The translations under genes and the position numbers were made by a program. The notes under the pieces were generated by a model. That model was given only the letters and a program-made list of their open reading frames with translations, was not told the DNA's origin and searched no databases. Source: Deltaproteobacteria bacterium (GTDB taxonomy: Bacteria; Desulfobacterota; Desulfomonilia; UBA1062). From it: a DNA stretch of 64,000 nt. The DNA is taken from positions 1 to 64,000 of the forward strand of contig JALNWY010000001.1 in the NCBI GenBank assembly GCA_023230665.1. The letters run 5' to 3'. Shown piece by piece: positions 51,275 to 59,680 of the stretch (position 1 is its first letter; each line of letters begins with the position of its first letter).

Positions 51275-52549
51275 CTATCGTGAATCCTCCTGCGGAAGAG
51301 GGTTCTTGTCGTGATAGATGACCTTCATGGGGTTTACATCCCGCTTGATGCCTTTGACACGGATCGTTCCCATGGGCTCGAAGCCCGACAAGATCTCGGA
51401 TCCCTCGGGAACCATCTCTCTGGTGATGCTGGAGACGATGATCTCTCCCGGCATGCTCACGGATTCGAGCCTCTGGGCGAGATTCACCGGCTCACCTATC
51501 ACGGTGTAGTTCATCTGGTTCTTCGTTCCGATGTTCCCTGCCAGAACAATGCCGGTGGCAATCCCCACACCGATATCGATGGGGAAAAGACCATCGCTCT
51601 GAAGTTTCTTTTTCAGGGCCTTCATTTCCAGCTGGATGTCCACCGCGCACGCGATTGCCCGCACCGGATCGCGGGCGTCCGGGTCGGGAATCCCGAAAAC
51701 GGCCATGACACCGTCTCCCAGAAACTTGTCGAGCATGCCCCCATGCTTGAATATGATGGGCACCACGGTGGCAAAAAACCGGTTCAGGACCTCCACCACG
51801 TCCTCCACCGTGTGTTTCTCCACCAGCGAGGTAAATCCCGTGATGTCGGCGAACACGATGCTCACCATTTTTCTCTGTCCGCCCAGCCCGGTCATGCGCT
51901 CATCCGCCACCAGGCGCTCCGCCAGGCCCGGCGAGAAATATCTGCCCAGGTTCATCCGCTTCTTCTCAAGATCGAGCAGGTCTTGATACGTCCTCACCAG
52001 GGATGCCGTAATGGAGAGCTGGTCGGCAATGAGCTCAAAAAACCGCAGATCGTTGGGTCCGAATGAGCTGGCCACATTGTCGCGGAAATTGATTACCCCG
52101 ATGCAGCTTCCCTCGGAGATGATCGGCACGCAGGCGAGCGACCCCTTCTGGTTCGTGCCCCGGTTGGAAAAATTCGGGTCCTTGGTGACATCCGGGATAT
52201 AAAGGGTCCGGCCGGTTTCCAGCACCTTCCCCGCCACCCCTTCTCCCTTTTTCAGCAGAATGGGGGGCCTTTTGGGTGAATCGCTCCGCATGGAGGCGCT
52301 GACCACATAGAGCTGCTGGGTATCTTCATCCAGGAGCATCACCGAGACACTGAAGATGCCTGTTGCCTGCTTGATGATATCGAGCTGTCCGATAAAGAGC
52401 TGGTTCCAGTGAGCGAGACTGGCTCCCTTGAGCGCGTCTCCCAGCTCCTTGAGCAGGGAGAGCTCCGCGATCTTCTGTTCGTATCCCTCTTCCAGGGATA
52501 CGATGCGCTCTTTGAGAACGGTTTCGATATCCGGGTTGATCATATTCAC
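51275..52549 (-). CDS. GAF-domain class III adenylate/guanylate cyclase
   Basis: A 424-residue protein. A short helical start precedes a GAF domain (~35-190), which contains 'GEGVAGKVLETGRTLYIPDVTKD'. The cyclase catalytic domain (~225-390) keeps the two metal aspartates in 'VFADITGFTSLVE' and 'GDGVMAVFG', and 'NYTVIGEPVNLAQRLE' with the transition-state Asn and Arg. It should make cAMP or cGMP in response to a GAF ligand. It overlaps the HDOD gene by 4 bp, so they are translated together. Confidence 0.88.
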   Translation of the reverse strand: MNMINPDIETVLKERIVSLEEGYEQKIAELSLLKELGDALKGASLAHWNQLFIGQLDIIKQATGIFSVSVMLLDEDTQQLYVVSASMRSDSPKRPPILLKKGEGVAGKVLETGRTLYIPDVTKDPNFSNRGTNQKGSLACVPIISEGSCIGVINFRDNVASSFGPNDLRFFELIADQLSITASLVRTYQDLLDLEKKRMNLGRYFSPGLAERLVADERMTGLGGQRKMVSIVFADITGFTSLVEKHTVEDVVEVLNRFFATVVPIIFKHGGMLDKFLGDGVMAVFGIPDPDARDPVRAIACAVDIQLEMKALKKKLQSDGLFPIDIGVGIATGIVLAGNIGTKNQMNYTVIGEPVNLAQRLESVSMPGEIIVSSITREMVPEGSEILSGFEPMGTIRVKGIKRDVNPMKVIYHDKNPLPQEDSR

Positions 52550-53976
52550 GTTTCCAGTATCGTCTTGACCCGCTGCACGATATCTCCTGCTGTCTGGGAG
52601 AGCTCGTCCTGTGATATGGCAGGCTCCTTCCGCTCGGAGAGGTAGCTCACCGCAGCACTGTTGACCTTTGCCGGATCAATGCTTCCGCAATGCGCCAGGA
52701 CATCGGCGAGATGCACTGTGACAGCGAGCGACATGTCCCGTGCCCTGGAGGGAAGATGGTGGCTCATGAGGCCGTCGACGATCGCCTCGGGCAGGTTCCA
52801 CCGCTCGGCGATGTATCCCCCCATCTCGGCGTGGGATATGCCCGAATCTATTTCCTCGTCGGCCAGGTCTTCCAGCGAGGCAGGCCCGGTGAATCCGCCA
52901 ATGAAATGGCCCCGCTGCAGAAACACGATCTTGCCCAGATCGTGCAGCAGCCCCACCGTATACAGGCGCTGCTTGTTGGAATAACCCAGGTGGGGCCCCA
53001 GCCATTGGGAAAGATGCGCCACTACCAGGCTGTGCTCCCAGAGCCGTTTCGCGACTTCAGGAGAAATGGTTTCGAGGATCTTGTGGATCGCAATGGAAAA
53101 GGCCAGGTTGATCACCTCGTCATTGCCCAGGATGACCACGGCCTGCTCGACAGAGTCGATCTGCCGGTGAAACCCGTAGAAAGCCGAATTTACCACCTTC
53201 AGAATACGGGAGGTCAGCACGGGATCTTTCTCGATGATTCCCGCCATCTTCGAGGCCGCCAGCAATGAATCCCCTGCAAGACCAATGATCTCCTGGGATA
53301 TGGACGGCAGGGTGAAGAGGTTCTCGATGTTCCGGAACCTTCTGAGCGTGTTCTTTCCCTTTTCGCTCTTTGCCTCCATCTTTTCCTGATAGCGCCACGA
53401 CTGAAACAGGGCCGTGATTTCAGCCTCGCTGACACTCTCGCGGCTATCGCCTGAGTTCCAGTGACCATAGGGGATGTAGTCCCTCACCCAGGAGAGCTCG
53501 GGATTGTCCGATTCTCCGAGAAGGTACCTCATTTCGTTGGGGTGGCTTGCAAGGAAGGCCAGGAATTGATAGAACGTGGATGAGATGAACCTGCTTTCAG
53601 GATCATCCCTGATCCCGCTGCTCCGAGCGTCCTTGATGGAATCCCACAATCGCTTCACCCAGGGGGTGGATCCCATGAAGCGGAGCCGATCCATTGCCTC
53701 GAAGAACAGGGCCTCGATCTCATGGCCGTCCTGGGGATACACGGCGATGCCCTTGGGAAGAGAGAGAAATCGGGTGGATGCCTCGCTGGCCTGCGTGTTG
53801 AAAAGCCCAATCACGAGGTAGTCTTTCATGCTCACCGCAGTGTCAACGGCCCTCTTGCAGCCCAGGGCCTTGTCTGCATACCGCCGGGGGATGACCACGA
53901 TGGACATGCTCCCCCCCAGCGAGCGCACCTTCTGCAGCTCGATGTCCAGTGGGGCAAGGATATCGGTGTGTTCCAT
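52546..53976 (-). CDS. HDOD-domain signalling protein
   Basis: A 476-residue protein. The first ~205 residues are a non-assigned alpha/beta region, and an HDOD domain covers ~225-420 ('LFTLPSISQEIIGLAGD', 'VILGNDEVINLAFSIAIHKIL', 'GLLHDLGKIVFLQ', 'ISHAEMGGYIAERWNLPEAIV'). HDOD proteins resemble HD hydrolases but usually lack a full catalytic set and relay signals. It precedes the cyclase gene with a 4 bp overlap and is divergent from moeA. Confidence 0.85.
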   Translation of the reverse strand: MEHTDILAPLDIELQKVRSLGGSMSIVVIPRRYADKALGCKRAVDTAVSMKDYLVIGLFNTQASEASTRFLSLPKGIAVYPQDGHEIEALFFEAMDRLRFMGSTPWVKRLWDSIKDARSSGIRDDPESRFISSTFYQFLAFLASHPNEMRYLLGESDNPELSWVRDYIPYGHWNSGDSRESVSEAEITALFQSWRYQEKMEAKSEKGKNTLRRFRNIENLFTLPSISQEIIGLAGDSLLAASKMAGIIEKDPVLTSRILKVVNSAFYGFHRQIDSVEQAVVILGNDEVINLAFSIAIHKILETISPEVAKRLWEHSLVVAHLSQWLGPHLGYSNKQRLYTVGLLHDLGKIVFLQRGHFIGGFTGPASLEDLADEEIDSGISHAEMGGYIAERWNLPEAIVDGLMSHHLPSRARDMSLAVTVHLADVLAHCGSIDPAKVNSAAVSYLSERKEPAISQDELSQTAGDIVQRVKTILET

Positions 53977-54070
53977 AATTGCTCTCTATCGACCCAAGTC
54001 GATCGAATCTTGACTTTCAGGGCATGGGCCATTAGGATACCTCATCATCAAAATCTAAAGGGACCGGAGC

Positions 54071-55273
54071 ATGATCACTGTAGAACAAGCCCGTGGAATC
54101 ATCGTAGGCCGGATTACGCCCCTTCCCGCGGAAAAAATCCCCCTCGATCAGGCCCTGGGCAGATATTTGGCCGAGGATATCGTTTCTGCGACGGATATCC
54201 CGCCCTGGGACAATTCTGCCATGGACGGCTATGCGGTTCGCGTCCAGGATGTCCCAAAGGAGGGGGTGCGCCTGGATATCTCCTATGAAATCCCTGCCGG
54301 CAGCCTGCCTAAAGGGCCTCTCGACAAAGGCCGTGCGGTGAAAATCATGACCGGAGCGCCGGTGCCGCCGGGCGCGGACGCCGTGGTCAAGCGGGAAGAC
54401 TCTCAGGAGTTTGAGGGTTCGGTCGTCATCCGCACCCTTCCCCGGAAGCACGACCATATCCGTTTCGCGGGAGAAGATATCCGTACAGGCGAGATGATCC
54501 TGGAGAAGGGGACCCTGCTGGAGGCGCCCGAGATCGGCGTTCTTGCCTCTCTCAGGCGCAGGATGGTGTTCTGCCGGCAGAGGCCTGTGGTGGCGATCAT
54601 CGCAACCGGGGACGAGGTGGCGGATCTCGATGAGGAACTCGCCGAGGGCAAGATCCCGTCGTCCAACTCATGGTCCCTCATCTCCCGGGTGAGGCAGCTC
54701 GGGGCGGTACCTTTATACCTCGGGATTGCCAGGGATACTGCGGCCGATCTCAGGGGCAAGTTCGCCCGGGCATCACGGGCGGATCTCATCCTGACATCCG
54801 GAGGGGTATCCATGGGCGATTACGATGTGGTACGCGATGTCATGACCGAGAGCGGCAACTCCATGGAGTTCTGGAAGGTGCGGGTGAAGCCGGGCAGGCC
54901 GCTTGCTTTCGGTGTCATCAACAACATCCCCGCCATCGGGCTGCCCGGAAACCCCGTATCTACCATGCTCTCATTCGATCTGTTCGCCCGTCCCGCCATC
55001 CTGAAGTTCATGGGCGCCCTCACCCTCACTCTGCCAAGGGTCCGTGCCAGGCTCACGGAAGAGATACGTGGCTCCAGTGACCGTCCACAGTATGTCCGGG
55101 GTATCTTAAAGAGATGCGGCGACGAGCTGTGCGCTTCGCCCACCGGGCCGCAGGGCTCGGGTATTCTGTCTTCCATGGCCAGGGGAAACTGCTACATGAT
55201 CGTTCCCCAGGGGAACGAAACACTTAAGGAGGGGGAGTATGTAGAGTGCGAGATTTTCCGTCCCTCGTGGTAA
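54071..55273 (+). CDS. moeA: Molybdopterin molybdenumtransferase MoeA
   Basis: A 400-residue enzyme that inserts molybdenum into adenylylated molybdopterin. Recognisable parts are 'PPWDNSAMDGYAVR', 'IMTGAPVPPGADAVVKRED', 'IIATGDEVADLDEEL', 'SNSWSLI' and 'LTSGGVSMGDYDVVRDV', with 'GLPGNPVSTMLSF' near the C-terminus. ATG 54071 follows GGAG at 4 nt. It stands alone between the HDOD and dksA-like genes and completes the cofactor pathway begun by MoaA. Confidence 0.94.
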   Translation: MITVEQARGIIVGRITPLPAEKIPLDQALGRYLAEDIVSATDIPPWDNSAMDGYAVRVQDVPKEGVRLDISYEIPAGSLPKGPLDKGRAVKIMTGAPVPPGADAVVKREDSQEFEGSVVIRTLPRKHDHIRFAGEDIRTGEMILEKGTLLEAPEIGVLASLRRRMVFCRQRPVVAIIATGDEVADLDEELAEGKIPSSNSWSLISRVRQLGAVPLYLGIARDTAADLRGKFARASRADLILTSGGVSMGDYDVVRDVMTESGNSMEFWKVRVKPGRPLAFGVINNIPAIGLPGNPVSTMLSFDLFARPAILKFMGALTLTLPRVRARLTEEIRGSSDRPQYVRGILKRCGDELCASPTGPQGSGILSSMARGNCYMIVPQGNETLKEGEYVECEIFRPSW

Positions 55274-55372
55274 TGCCGGAGAATCCCTTTTGCGGGATAG
55301 AACATCTAAAAACTCCGAAAAATGCTTGTACATGCTGCAGCAGCCAATATCTTCTATGATAAGCATTTTCTG

Positions 55373-55400
55373 TTGACAGCTTGAGATTTATCAGTATAAG
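55373..55400 (+). promoter_or_regulatory. Near-consensus sigma70 promoter of dksA-like-purL-purQ
   Basis: A perfect TTGACA (55373-55378) and TATAAG (55395-55400) are separated by 16 bp. The predicted start near 55407 leaves a ~26 nt leader with CGGAGG before ATG 55433. Confidence 0.75.
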
Positions 55401-55432
55401 TACCCTACTTCCTAAGCGAAACGGAGGATAGA

Positions 55433-55819
55433 ATGCTGAGAAAAAATGAGCTCCTCGAGATTAAGGAGATCTTGGCGGAAATGAAGCACGAGATCCTCAA
55501 GAACCTGGAAGAGAGGATCAAATCGAATGACCTCTCCGATCAGAGAGAAATCGGCGACATCTTTGATGACGCGGATCTTGAGCAGTCCCGTGAGTTCAAT
55601 CTCCTGCTCAGCACCCGGGAGAGGCAGAAGCTCGAGCAGATAGAGAATGCCCTGGCCCGAATGGAAAGGGGTGAATACGGTTTCTGTGAGGACTGCGGAG
55701 AGAATATTCCGGTGGGCCGCCTCAAGGCCATGCCGTTTGCTGTTTTATGCGTGAAATGCAAATCCGAAAGAGAGAGTATCGAAGGGCACGCAACCGTGTA
55801 TCTTGAAGAAAAGGGGTAG
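55433..55819 (+). CDS. DksA/TraR-family zinc-finger regulator
   Basis: A 128-residue protein with a helical coiled coil followed by a C4 zinc finger ('YGFCEDCGENIPVGRLKAMPFAVLCVKC'). The coiled-coil tip carries the acidic 'DIFDDADLEQ' as in DksA, which enters the RNA polymerase secondary channel and works with ppGpp. It lies 5 bp upstream of purL and shares its promoter. Whether it is the main DksA or a paralogue is not decided. Confidence 0.88.
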   Translation: MLRKNELLEIKEILAEMKHEILKNLEERIKSNDLSDQREIGDIFDDADLEQSREFNLLLSTRERQKLEQIENALARMERGEYGFCEDCGENIPVGRLKAMPFAVLCVKCKSERESIEGHATVYLEEKG

Positions 55820-55824
55820 AGGAT

Positions 55825-58773
55825 ATGCCCTATAGAATCGAGGTCGGCCTGAAGCCCGGCCTCTTTGATGCTCGTGGGGAGCGTTCGAAAAAACAAATCC
55901 TGCGTGCTTTTCCGGCTCTCGACAAAAATATCGCGGTCCGCTGTATCGACGTCTATACCGTGGACGGGGAGGATCTCGACAATGCATGGATAAGCGATGC
56001 ATTCTGTGATCCCGTGATCCAGGACATCGCTCTCAACGCCCCGTTTACCCGGGAGTTCGCCTGGTACATCGAGGTGGGTTACAAGCCCGGTGTCACCGAC
56101 AATGTGGGCCGGAGCGCTTCGTATGCCCTGCATCTCATTACCTCCCGGCATTATCCCGTGTATTCCGGACGGGCATATCTTCTTTCGGGAAACTTAAGCC
56201 GGGACCAGGCCGAGAAGATCGCGGCAGACTGTCTTGCAAACTCGCTGATTCAGGATGTCCGGGTCCTGGGCCCGCACGAGATCCTCGGGGTCAGGCCGCA
56301 CATACCGGTCGTCTCGCTGAATCATGTTCCGGCGGTTCATGAGGTATCGCTCGATCTCGACGATCAGGGGCTCATCAAGCTCTCACGAGAAAAGACCCTG
56401 GCGCTCAATCTCGAAGAGATGAAGACGATAGCCTCGTTCATAGCCGATCCGGAAGTAAGGCGGATACGCGCTCAGATGGGCCTGGGTGAAAAGCTCACGG
56501 ACGTGGAGCTCGAGAGCCTCGCACAGACCTGGTCGGAGCACTGTAAGCACAAGATATTCAATGCCGAGATCGACTATCAGGAAAACGGGAAGAGGGAGCG
56601 CATTTCCTCTCTCTTCAAGACCTATATCCAGGGCGCAACCCGAGACATCCGGGCCAGTGCCGGAGAAAAGGACATCTGCGTGAGCGTGTTCACCGACAAT
56701 GCGGGTGTGATCCGCTTCACGGACGATCATCACCTCGTGTTCAAGGTTGAGACGCACAATTCGCCTTCCGCCCTTGATCCCTACGGCGGCGCGCTCACCG
56801 GGATCGTGGGCGTGAACCGCGATCCCTTCGGCACGGGCATCGGCGCGAAGCTCATCTTCAATACCGATGTCTTTTGTTTTGCAGATCCTGCCTATGCAAA
56901 AGCTCTCCCGCCCAAGATCCTCCACCCGGTCAGGATCTTCGAGGGGGTCCGGGAGGGCGTGGAACACGGAGGAAACAAGTCCGGGATACCAACGGTAAAC
57001 GGCTGCATCGTCTTCGACGACCGCTATCTCGGAAAGCCCCTGGTATACTGCGGAACGGCCGGAATCATGCCCGTACAGGTCGCAGGCGTACCTTCCCATA
57101 TCAAGGACATCAGGCCGGGCGACCTCATCGTCATGTCGGGCGGCAGGATCGGCAAGGACGGCATTCACGGCGCGACCTTCTCTTCCGAGGAGTTCCACGA
57201 AGAATCGCCCACCTCGGCCGTCCAGATCGGCGACCCCATCACCCAGAAGAAGCTCACCGACTTTCTCCTGCGGGCCCGGGACCTCGGGCTGTACCGCGCA
57301 ATTACCGACAATGGGGCAGGGGGCCTCTCCTCTTCGGTGGGCGAGATGTCACAATTGAGCGGGGGCTGCCTTATCGAACTGGACAAGCCTCCCCTGAAAT
57401 ACCCGGGCCTGGATCCGTGGGAGATCCTTCTTTCCGAGGCCCAAGAACGCATGACGCTTGCGATCGCACCCGAGAACATCGATGCCTTTCTCGATCTCTC
57501 CGCTCAGATGGACGTGGAATCAACGGTCATCGGTTCCTTCACCGATTCGGGATACTTCCAGTGCACCTATGAAAGGAAGACCGTGGCATACCTGCCGCTC
57601 GAATTCCTGCATAACGGGGTCCCCCGGATGCATCTCTTCGCCGGGTGGGAGCCGAAGATCGAGCCGGATCCGCTTACCCCCGTTCCCGAGGATCAGAACG
57701 CCAAGCTCTTGGAAATGCTCTCCCGGCTCAATATCTGTTCCAAGGAATACGTGGTCCGGCAATATGATCATGAGGTGCAGGGCGGCTCTATCATCAAGCC
57801 GCTGGTCGGCCGCTATGCGGACGGTCCCTCCGACGCAGCCGTTGTCCGTCCGATCCTGGGGCTCTCGAAGGGAGTGGTCGTTTCCAACGGCATCGTTCCC
57901 CGGTATTCAGACATAGATACCTACCACATGACTGCCTGTGCCCTTGACGAGGCCCTGAGAAACTATGTGTGCGTGGGCGGCGACCCTGACCACTGGGCCT
58001 GTCTCGACAATTTCTGCTGGTGCGACCCGGTCAGGAGCGAGCGCAACCCGGACGGCGAACACAAGCTCGCACAGCTGGTCCGCGCGAACAAGGCCCTCTA
58101 CGACTACGCGGTCGCATTTTCCTGCCCCCTGATCTCAGGCAAGGACAGCATGAAAAACGACTACATCGGCCCGGGGATCAAGATATCCATTCCTCCGACC
58201 ATCCTCATCTCCGTGATCGGCACCATCCCTGAGGTGAAGAAGGCCCTCACCATGGACTTCAAGAGCGCTGGCCATCTCGTATACCTGCTCGGCGCAACCA
58301 GACATGAGCTCGGCGGAAGCGAATATTTCGCATCCTGCGGAATCATCGGGTCATCCGTGCCAAAGGTCGATGCCGAAACCGCTCGTGCGAGATACCGAAA
58401 TCTCCATAAGGCCATCTGCGGTTCGCTCGTCGCTTCGGCCCATGATCTCTCCGACGGCGGGCTGGCCGTGGCGCTGGCCGAATCGGCTTTTTCAGGTAAT
58501 CTGGGCGTGGAAATCGATCTGAAGGAAGTCGCCTGCGAGCCCGGCATGAATGACACCGAGGTCCTGTATTCTGAATCTCAGAGCAGGATTCTCGTTTCGG
58601 TCTCCCCTGAAAGGGCCCAGGAATTCGACTCGATTTTTGCCGGCGATGCACGCCGGATCGGCAGGGTAATACCGGAGCAGAGACTTATCATCAGATCACT
58701 CGACAACGGGCGGCTCATCGACCGCGATCTCGCATCGCTGAAGCGGTCATGGAAAGCCCCTCTGGACTTCTGA
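55825..58773 (+). CDS. purL: Phosphoribosylformylglycinamidine synthase with fused tandem PurS-like domains
   Basis: A 982-residue ATP-dependent enzyme of de novo purine synthesis. The first ~150 residues contain two PurS-like units ('IEVGLKPGLFDARGERSKK' and 'IEVGYKPGVTDNVGRSAS'). The PurL body follows, with 'LAQTWSEHCKHKIF', 'VFKVETHNSPSALDPYGGA' and 'GGRIGKDGIHGATFSS'. Length lies between small PurL (~740) and large PurL (~1300) because the glutaminase is separate (purQ, 1 bp downstream). The small PurL type normally needs a free PurS, which is built in here. Confidence 0.93.
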   Translation: MPYRIEVGLKPGLFDARGERSKKQILRAFPALDKNIAVRCIDVYTVDGEDLDNAWISDAFCDPVIQDIALNAPFTREFAWYIEVGYKPGVTDNVGRSASYALHLITSRHYPVYSGRAYLLSGNLSRDQAEKIAADCLANSLIQDVRVLGPHEILGVRPHIPVVSLNHVPAVHEVSLDLDDQGLIKLSREKTLALNLEEMKTIASFIADPEVRRIRAQMGLGEKLTDVELESLAQTWSEHCKHKIFNAEIDYQENGKRERISSLFKTYIQGATRDIRASAGEKDICVSVFTDNAGVIRFTDDHHLVFKVETHNSPSALDPYGGALTGIVGVNRDPFGTGIGAKLIFNTDVFCFADPAYAKALPPKILHPVRIFEGVREGVEHGGNKSGIPTVNGCIVFDDRYLGKPLVYCGTAGIMPVQVAGVPSHIKDIRPGDLIVMSGGRIGKDGIHGATFSSEEFHEESPTSAVQIGDPITQKKLTDFLLRARDLGLYRAITDNGAGGLSSSVGEMSQLSGGCLIELDKPPLKYPGLDPWEILLSEAQERMTLAIAPENIDAFLDLSAQMDVESTVIGSFTDSGYFQCTYERKTVAYLPLEFLHNGVPRMHLFAGWEPKIEPDPLTPVPEDQNAKLLEMLSRLNICSKEYVVRQYDHEVQGGSIIKPLVGRYADGPSDAAVVRPILGLSKGVVVSNGIVPRYSDIDTYHMTACALDEALRNYVCVGGDPDHWACLDNFCWCDPVRSERNPDGEHKLAQLVRANKALYDYAVAFSCPLISGKDSMKNDYIGPGIKISIPPTILISVIGTIPEVKKALTMDFKSAGHLVYLLGATRHELGGSEYFASCGIIGSSVPKVDAETARARYRNLHKAICGSLVASAHDLSDGGLAVALAESAFSGNLGVEIDLKEVACEPGMNDTEVLYSESQSRILVSVSPERAQEFDSIFAGDARRIGRVIPEQRLIIRSLDNGRLIDRDLASLKRSWKAPLDF

Positions 58774-58774
58774 C

Positions 58775-59587
58775 ATGGCACAGATCAAGGCGCTGGTTAT
58801 CACGGGCTTCGGCACAAACTGCGAGATGGAGATGTCTTATGCATGCAGTCGGGCCGGGGCACTGAGCGATGTGGTTCACATAAGCGATGTTCTGAACGGC
58901 TCTACCCGCCTGGCCGACTATCATTTCCTGAATCTGCCGGGCGGTTTCCTCGATGGTGACGATCTGGGCTCCGCCCAGGTGGAAAGCGTGAGGTTGAAGT
59001 ATGCCAGGATTCAGACATCCGGTAGGACCCTTTTCGAGGAAATCCGAGACTTTATCGATCGAGGGATGATCATTCTCGGGGTATGCAACGGATTTCAGGC
59101 CCTGGTGAAATCCGGACTTCTTCCCGGGAACCCGGTGGGAAAGCGCCGCGTTTCCCTCTCGTTCAACGATTCGGCCAAGTTCGAAGACCGCTGGGTCAGG
59201 CTTGCCGTGGATCCTCAGAGCCCGTGCATCTTCACCCGCGGCCTCGACCGGATCTTTTTGCCTGTGCGCCACGGTGAGGGAAAGTTCGTCTGCGACAGCG
59301 ACGCCACGCTCGGCGAGATCAGAAACAGCCGTCTTGCGGTCCTGAAGTATGCGGACGATTCGTATATGCCTACCATGGATTACCCTGCAAACCCAAACGG
59401 CTCCATAGACGCGATAGCCGGTATCTGCGACCCCTCCGGCCGCATCTTCGGGCTCATGCCGCATCCAGAGGCGTTCAATCACCCAACGAACCATCCCGCA
59501 TGGACCCGCCTGAAAGAGCTTCCCGAAAAAGGGGAGGGCATGGTCATCTTCGAGAACGCGGTGGAGTTCCTCAAGGGAATCATCTAG
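58775..59587 (+). CDS. purQ: Phosphoribosylformylglycinamidine synthase glutaminase PurQ
   Basis: A 270-residue class I glutamine amidotransferase that supplies ammonia to PurL. The nucleophile elbow is 'ILGVCNGFQALVKSG' (Cys in 'GVCNG'), with 'NLPGGFLDGDDLGS' forming the oxyanion region and 'LMPHPEAF' the His-Glu pair. It is longer than the ~227-residue Bacillus form. It follows purL by 1 bp and is convergent with gyrA. Confidence 0.95.
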   Translation: MAQIKALVITGFGTNCEMEMSYACSRAGALSDVVHISDVLNGSTRLADYHFLNLPGGFLDGDDLGSAQVESVRLKYARIQTSGRTLFEEIRDFIDRGMIILGVCNGFQALVKSGLLPGNPVGKRRVSLSFNDSAKFEDRWVRLAVDPQSPCIFTRGLDRIFLPVRHGEGKFVCDSDATLGEIRNSRLAVLKYADDSYMPTMDYPANPNGSIDAIAGICDPSGRIFGLMPHPEAFNHPTNHPAWTRLKELPEKGEGMVIFENAVEFLKGII

Positions 59588-59680
59588 TTCTACGGCGGCA
59601 GACGCTCGCAATCCGACCCCAAGGAACGGCGTGGTTCATCTGCAGAGAAAGGGTTTTGCCAATGATGGTGATTGCTCTGC

